Assembly (NCBI GenBank): GCA_012729435.1
Contig: JAAYDD010000264.1
Span: 1-46,790, forward strand
From: Desulfobulbus sp.
GTDB lineage: Bacteria; Desulfobacterota; Desulfobulbia; Desulfobulbales; Desulfobulbaceae
Reading direction: 5' to 3'
DNA length: 46,790 nucleotides
Every line of letters starts with the position of its first letter. Positions within the stretch are counted from its first letter, which is position 1. Below are positions 42,241 to 46,790 of this stretch, piece by piece. A model generated the notes under the pieces. The model ran no database searches. It worked only from the letters and a program-made list of their open reading frames with translations, and had not been told where the DNA came from. A program made the translations under genes and the position numbers.

Positions 42241-42705
42241 TTATGCATCTTTCTTCTGTTGCTGGGCATTGTCGTAAAGGGCGATGAAGTTGATGGGTTC
42301 CATCAGGAACGGCATAAATCCGCCGTCCACAGCCGCCTGACAGACAATCTGCCTGGTAAAGGGAAAAAGCATGAGCGGGCAGTCAACCGCCAGTACCCGG
42401 TCGTGATGTTCCTCGGGAATGTTTTTCATCAGAAAAACAGCAGCATGTTCGATTTCCACGATGAACATGACTGAGTCATCGTTGTTTTTGTCCAGTACCT
42501 TCGCGGTGATGGCAATGGAGACTTCGCTGTGGTCATCGTCGAGTTTCTGATTTTTCAACTGCAGGTTGAAGTCCACCTTCGGGTCCTGATTCCGGGCCAG
42601 GAAGACTTTGGGGCTGTTGGGACTCTCAAAGGAAAAATCTTTGATGTACATCTTCTGCATGCGAAAAATCGGAATTTCCTGCTGCTCAGGTGTTTGATCT
42701 GACAT
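42241..42705 (-). CDS. secB: Protein-export chaperone SecB
   Basis: 154 residues, typical length; AAGGA lies seven bases before the ATG. SecB holds secretory preproteins unfolded and hands them to SecA. Family segments are FRMQKMYIKDFSFESPNSPKVF, PKVDFNLQL, FIVEIEHAAVFLM and the highly conserved LFPFTRQIVCQAAVDGGFMPFLMEPINF. It acts as a cytoplasmic tetramer. A strong terminator follows and no operon partner is evident. Confidence 0.96.
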   Translation of the reverse strand: MSDQTPEQQEIPIFRMQKMYIKDFSFESPNSPKVFLARNQDPKVDFNLQLKNQKLDDDHSEVSIAITAKVLDKNNDDSVMFIVEIEHAAVFLMKNIPEEHHDRVLAVDCPLMLFPFTRQIVCQAAVDGGFMPFLMEPINFIALYDNAQQQKKDA

Positions 42706-42825
42706 GGTATGTCCTTGATGTAGAAGTCAATAAAAATCGGCGCCGGTATGCTGGTCGCCGGTTCGGGTTAAAAATCTGCCGACCATCCTAACAGGCGACA
42801 GTTTGGAAAGACAATGAAAAAACCT

Positions 42826-45654
42826 TTAATCGTTGTTCAGAAACTGTTTCAGAAAGACACCGGTGTAAGAACCTGGAATACGGGCAACAGCCTCCGGGGT
42901 GCCGGTGGCGACAACCTGTCCGCCGCCGCTGCCGCCCTCGGGACCGATGTCAATCACGTAATCCGCTGTTTTGATCACATCAAGGTTGTGCTCGATGACA
43001 ACCACAGTGTTACCGCTGCTGACAAGCCGGTCAAGTACTCGCAGGAGGTACTGGATATCCGCCGGATGGAGACCGGTAGTCGGTTCGTCAAGGATGTAGA
43101 GTGTCTGACCCGTGGAGCGGCGGCTCAGTTCTTTTGCCAGTTTGACCCGTTGTGCCTCACCGCCTGACAGGGTCACCGAGCTTTGTCCCAGGGAAAGGTA
43201 ACCCAGGCCAACATCCGCAATGGTCTGCAGACGTCCGGCAATGGGAGGGACGTTCTGAAAGAACTCAAGCGCCTCTTCCACGGTCATCTGCAGAATTTCG
43301 GCGATGTTCTTTCCCTTGTAGCGAATATCGAGCGTTTCCTGGTTGTACCGTTTCCCCTGGCAGCGTTCACAGGTCACATAGATATCGGGGAGAAAGTGCA
43401 TGGCAATCCGGAGAACACCGTCGCCCTCGCATGCCTCGCATCTGCCGCCCTTGAGGTTGAAGCTGAAACGGCCGGGTTTGTAGCCGCGGGCGCGGGATTC
43501 GGGCAGGCGGGCGAGGAGTTCACGTATCGGGGTCATCACTCCGGTGTAGGTGGCCGGATTTGAACGCGGGGTGCGCCCGATGGGGCTCTGGTCTATGTCA
43601 ATCACCTTGTCAAGCTGCTCTAAACCGTGCAGAACATGGGGAGAGCGAAGATACCCCTTTTTATCGGAAAAGTACCGTTCTGCCTCGCGAAACAGTGTTT
43701 CGATCACAAGAGAGCTCTTACCGGAACCTGATACTCCGGTGACACAGGTCATTAACCCGAGCGGGAAACTGACAGAGAGTTGTTTGAGGTTGTTCGTCGT
43801 GGCGCCGCGCACCTCAATAACCCGTTCTGTTGCCGGCCGGCGTTTTAACGGTACCTCGATCCTTAAACGGCCGGAAAGATAACCGCCGGTCTGAGAGTCG
43901 TCACAGTCGAGCAAGCCGGCAACCGGGCCGGAGTAGAGGATCTCACCACCGTGAACACCGGCACCCGGGCCGATATCAAGCACATGATCGGCATTGGCAA
44001 TGGTGTCGGAGTCGTGTTCGACCACGATAACGGTGTTGCCGAGATCTCTGAGATTGATCAGGGTTTTGATAAGCTTGTTGTTGTCCCGCTGATGGAGTCC
44101 GATACTCGGTTCGTCGAGAATGTACAGAACACCGGCCAGACCTGAGCCGATCTGCGAGGCCAGCCGGATACGTTGCGCCTCACCTCCGGAAAGGGTTCCG
44201 GCCTTCCGGTCCAGTGACAGGTATCCAAGGCCGACACCAAGGAGAAAGGAGAGGCGTTCCCGGATTTCTTTAAGAATCGGGGCGGCAATGACCGTCTGAC
44301 GCGGTTCAAAGGTAAGTGTCTGTAACTCCACCACCAGTTGTTCAATGGCCATACGGCACAGTTCAATAATTGACCAAGGGCCGACCCGTACGGCCAGGGC
44401 CTCAGGTTTCAGGCGCGCCCCCTGACAGGCCGGGCAGTTCTGTTCAGTCATGAATTCCTCGATCTCATCGCGTAAACGGTTGGATGTGGTTTCGCGAAAC
44501 AACCGGTTGAGCCGGGGAACGATTCCTTCAAAGGCGATCTGTGAGACCAGGGTACGGCGGCCCCGGGTATGAATGAACTCCAGTTTTTCCCTGCCTGTCC
44601 CCTGCAGCAGCCCCTTTCTGGCCTTCACCGGCAGCTCGGCAAAAGGAGTGTCCGGATCGAAGTGGTAATGGCGGGCAAACGCTTCAATCCATTGGTGGGA
44701 CTGGGTGGAGAGCCGGCGGCGGCTCCAGGGGGCAATCGCACCGTCAGGCAGAGAGAGCGCCGGGTCCGGAACTATGAGATGTTCGTCGATGAACTGGTTG
44801 ATCCCCAGACCGCTGCATACCGGACAGGCGCCCTGGGGATTGTTAAACGAAAAGAGTTGCGTGGAGAGTTCGGGGACAGAGATGCCGCACTGATGACAGG
44901 CTGCCGACTCGCTGAAGAGTACCTCCTCATCACGATCAGGAAAAAAAGCCAGGAGCACGCCGCCGCTCAGCTTGAGAGCGGTGCTCACCGACTCGTCGAG
45001 TCGCCTGCGGATCGACGGCTTGATGACAAGCCGGTCCACCACGGCCTCGATGTAATGATACCTGTTTTTATCAAGAACGATCTCCTCGCTCAAGGAGCGG
45101 ATTTCACCGTCCACCCTTGCCCGGACAAAACCTTCTTTGCGCAGGCGCTGCAGTACCTGTTCGTGCAGACCTTTTTTGTGTTTGATGACCGGCGCCAGGA
45201 GTATCAGCTTTTCTCCCTCCGGCCGATTCAGCAGAGCTTCAAGGATATCCTGGACCGACTGTGATCGGATCGGCTGTCCGCACTGCGGACAGTGGGGTTG
45301 GCCGGCTCTGGCAAAGAGCAGACGAAGGTGGTCGTAGATTTCGGTGACTGTACCGACGGTGGAGCGCGGATTTTTGCTTGTCGTCTTCTGCTCGATGGAT
45401 ACGGCCGGGGACAGTCCTTCCAGCAGATCAACATCGGGTTTATCCATCTGGCCGAGAAACTGTCTGGCATAGGTGGAGAGTGATTCGACATAGCGCCTTT
45501 GCCCTTCCGCATAGAGGGTGTCAAAGGCGAGTGTTGATTTTCCTGAACCGGACAGACCGGTGAAGACGATCAGTTTGTTGCGCGGTAAATCGACGGAGAT
45601 GTTTTTCAGATTGTGCATCCGTGCCCCGCGGATGCGCAAGAATTGCGGTTCCAT
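42826..45654 (-). CDS. uvrA: Excinuclease ABC subunit A
   Basis: 942 residues, full length; AGGAG precedes the ATG. UvrA finds DNA damage and loads UvrB in nucleotide excision repair. The first ATPase has [21 protein letters not shown] and the second [17 protein letters not shown]. Signature motifs [16 protein letters not shown] and [16 protein letters not shown] and two Walker B sites ([26 protein letters not shown]) are present. Zinc cysteine groups appear as CPQC, CHQC with CPVC, CPAC, and CEAC with CERC. It is transcribed away from glyQ, with 140 bases between their starts. Confidence 0.98.
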   Translation of the reverse strand: MEPQFLRIRGARMHNLKNISVDLPRNKLIVFTGLSGSGKSTLAFDTLYAEGQRRYVESLSTYARQFLGQMDKPDVDLLEGLSPAVSIEQKTTSKNPRSTVGTVTEIYDHLRLLFARAGQPHCPQCGQPIRSQSVQDILEALLNRPEGEKLILLAPVIKHKKGLHEQVLQRLRKEGFVRARVDGEIRSLSEEIVLDKNRYHYIEAVVDRLVIKPSIRRRLDESVSTALKLSGGVLLAFFPDRDEEVLFSESAACHQCGISVPELSTQLFSFNNPQGACPVCSGLGINQFIDEHLIVPDPALSLPDGAIAPWSRRRLSTQSHQWIEAFARHYHFDPDTPFAELPVKARKGLLQGTGREKLEFIHTRGRRTLVSQIAFEGIVPRLNRLFRETTSNRLRDEIEEFMTEQNCPACQGARLKPEALAVRVGPWSIIELCRMAIEQLVVELQTLTFEPRQTVIAAPILKEIRERLSFLLGVGLGYLSLDRKAGTLSGGEAQRIRLASQIGSGLAGVLYILDEPSIGLHQRDNNKLIKTLINLRDLGNTVIVVEHDSDTIANADHVLDIGPGAGVHGGEILYSGPVAGLLDCDDSQTGGYLSGRLRIEVPLKRRPATERVIEVRGATTNNLKQLSVSFPLGLMTCVTGVSGSGKSSLVIETLFREAERYFSDKKGYLRSPHVLHGLEQLDKVIDIDQSPIGRTPRSNPATYTGVMTPIRELLARLPESRARGYKPGRFSFNLKGGRCEACEGDGVLRIAMHFLPDIYVTCERCQGKRYNQETLDIRYKGKNIAEILQMTVEEALEFFQNVPPIAGRLQTIADVGLGYLSLGQSSVTLSGGEAQRVKLAKELSRRSTGQTLYILDEPTTGLHPADIQYLLRVLDRLVSSGNTVVVIEHNLDVIKTADYVIDIGPEGGSGGGQVVATGTPEAVARIPGSYTGVFLKQFLNND

Positions 45655-45794
45655 GAAAGACTCCTGACAAGGCTTGCCCTGTGTACCTTCGACCCGATAC
45701 CGATAAATTCATTTACCCGTGCTTCAGGCTGTGGTAGATTGCCGCATACTTGTAGCCACGATCCACCAACAATCAATACTGGAAAGAATTTATC

Positions 45795-46670
45795 ATGTAT
45801 TTTCAGGATATCATTGCGACCTTGAACAGCTACTGGGCCTCCGTTGGCTGTGTTGTCATGCAGCCCTATGATATGGAAGTGGGCGCAGGAACCTTTCATC
45901 CGGCCACCACACTCCGTGCCCTGGGGCCGGAACCCTGGAAGGCGGCTTATGTTCAACCGTCGCGGCGCCCGACGGACGGTCGGTACGGTGAAAATCCCAA
46001 CCGGTTGCAGCACTATTACCAGTATCAGGTGGTCATAAAACCATCACCGGCCAATATCCAGGAGATGTTTCTTGAGAGTCTTGAGAGGTTCGGTCTCAAT
46101 CTCCTTGAGCATGATATCCGCTTTGTTGAGGATGACTGGGAATCACCGACCCTCGGAGCCTGGGGACTGGGCTGGGAAGTCTGGCTGGACGGGATGGAGA
46201 TTACCCAGTTCACCTACTTTCAGCAGGCCGGTTCCATTGACCTGAAACCCATAACAGTTGAGATTACCTACGGACTCGAACGGATAGCCATGTACCTCCA
46301 GCGGGTGGACTCCGTCTATGATATCGCCTGGAACAGGGAAGTCTCCTATGGAGAGATCTTTCATCAGGCGGAGAAGGAGTACTCGATCTTTAACTTCGAA
46401 GAGGCAAGTGTTCCCGATCTGATGATCGCCTTTGATACGTACGAGCGTGAGGCTTTGAGACTGGCTGAGAAAAATCTGATTCTGCCCAGCTATGATTACT
46501 GTCTGAAATGTTCCCACACCTTCAATCTCCTTGATGCCCGCCAGGCCATCAGCGTTTCCGAACGTACACGATATATCGGAAGGATACGTCATGTTGTCCG
46601 GCTGGTTGCTCAGCGGTATGTCAAGTTGCGGGAGGATATGGGACATCCGCTGCTTAAACAGACAACATGA
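45795..46670 (+). CDS. glyQ: Glycine--tRNA ligase alpha subunit
   Basis: 291 residues, normal for GlyQ. It forms the catalytic half of the bacterial alpha2-beta2 glycyl-tRNA synthetase. Signatures are [54 protein letters not shown] (motif 2 region), [33 protein letters not shown] and [13 protein letters not shown] (motif 3). The beta subunit gene glyS, usually directly downstream, does not follow: two hairpins, one with a T-run, occupy the next 77 bases. The window ends 120 bases after the stop. Confidence 0.97.
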   Translation: MYFQDIIATLNSYWASVGCVVMQPYDMEVGAGTFHPATTLRALGPEPWKAAYVQPSRRPTDGRYGENPNRLQHYYQYQVVIKPSPANIQEMFLESLERFGLNLLEHDIRFVEDDWESPTLGAWGLGWEVWLDGMEITQFTYFQQAGSIDLKPITVEITYGLERIAMYLQRVDSVYDIAWNREVSYGEIFHQAEKEYSIFNFEEASVPDLMIAFDTYEREALRLAEKNLILPSYDYCLKCSHTFNLLDARQAISVSERTRYIGRIRHVVRLVAQRYVKLREDMGHPLLKQTT

Positions 46671-46671
46671 A

Positions 46672-46695
46672 GACGCTGACACCTCAGTCAGCGTC
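46672..46695 (+). other. Hairpin directly after glyQ
   Basis: GACGCTGAC and GTCAGCGTC are perfect 9-base arms with a 6-base loop, starting one base after the glyQ stop. No T-run follows (ATAAAAG comes next), so on its own it is not an intrinsic terminator. Confidence 0.45.
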
Positions 46696-46712
46696 ATAAA
46701 AGAAAAACTGCA

Positions 46713-46747
46713 AACAGTGAAAAACAGCTGGCGTTCCACTGTTTTTT
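46713..46747 (+). terminator. Intrinsic terminator downstream of glyQ
   Basis: AACAGTG (46713-46719) pairs with CACTGTT (46737-46743) around a 17-base loop, followed by further T to 46747. It lies about 45 bases after the glyQ stop. The remaining bases to 46790 contain no gene that can be called. Confidence 0.5.
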
Positions 46748-46790
46748 GCGGTAGAACCTCAACAGTTGTATGAGTGCCGGAAGGCAGCCC

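Overview
The window looks like chromosomal DNA of an anaerobic Gram-negative bacterium, most likely a sulfate reducer or relative in the Desulfobacterota (Desulfobulbales-like). That placement is an inference from gene content: the anaerobic cobalt-early cobalamin pathway with a CbiK chelatase, DUF4388 and EAL-HDOD proteins, a carboxynorspermidine polyamine route, SecB and LepB, and moderately high GC. No phage, insertion sequence, CRISPR array, rRNA or tRNA was found. Most genes lie on the minus strand.

Layout. 1-852 is the 5' part of a divergent GAPDH gene running off the left edge. 1126-2531 (+) holds sfsA and queC. 2535-5475 (-) is a lepB-pyrB-pyrC cluster (signal peptidase I and two pyrimidine enzymes). 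5757-8951 (-) holds an EAL-HDOD protein and a DEAD-box helicase. 9283-13873 (-) holds a sirtuin, a possible 34-residue ORF before it, a multi-pass membrane protein, an SRPBCC-YfcH fusion and a second YfcH. 14000-15680 (-) holds a DUF155/RMD1 protein, a small membrane protein with paired CxxC motifs and an orphan 86-aa protein. 15872-17696 (+) is panE-panB with a good promoter. 17857-20727 (-) holds a lipoprotein M48 protease and a CoA-disulfide-reductase-type flavoprotein.

The centrepiece is 21045-33010 (-). A sigma70-type promoter is followed by a cobalamin riboswitch and an intrinsic terminator. Then come cbiK, a BtuCDF-type importer, cbiA, cbiC, cbiD, cbiET, cbiL, cbiF, cbiG, cbiH and a small tautomerase, mostly overlapping or a few bases apart. 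CbiK inserts cobalt, CbiL/H/F/G/D/ET/C build the corrin ring, and CbiA amidates the a and c side chains. CbiA has Ser in place of the expected glutaminase nucleophile Cys. cbiJ, cbiP, cbiB and the nucleotide-loop genes are not in the window.

The right side (33070-46790) holds a PLP decarboxylase coupled to an HTH/coiled-coil protein, a DUF4388 protein, an M24 aminopeptidase with its own promoter, and carboxynorspermidine dehydrogenase and decarboxylase behind a promoter and terminator-like leader. It continues with a monooxygenase-fold protein, an ogt-alkA alkylation-repair pair, secB with a strong terminator, uvrA, and glyQ reading the other way. I recognise no wholly new system. The best leads are the CbiA substitution, the leader before the polyamine genes, the decarboxylase-regulator pair, the YfcH cluster and the small ORF coupled to the sirtuin.
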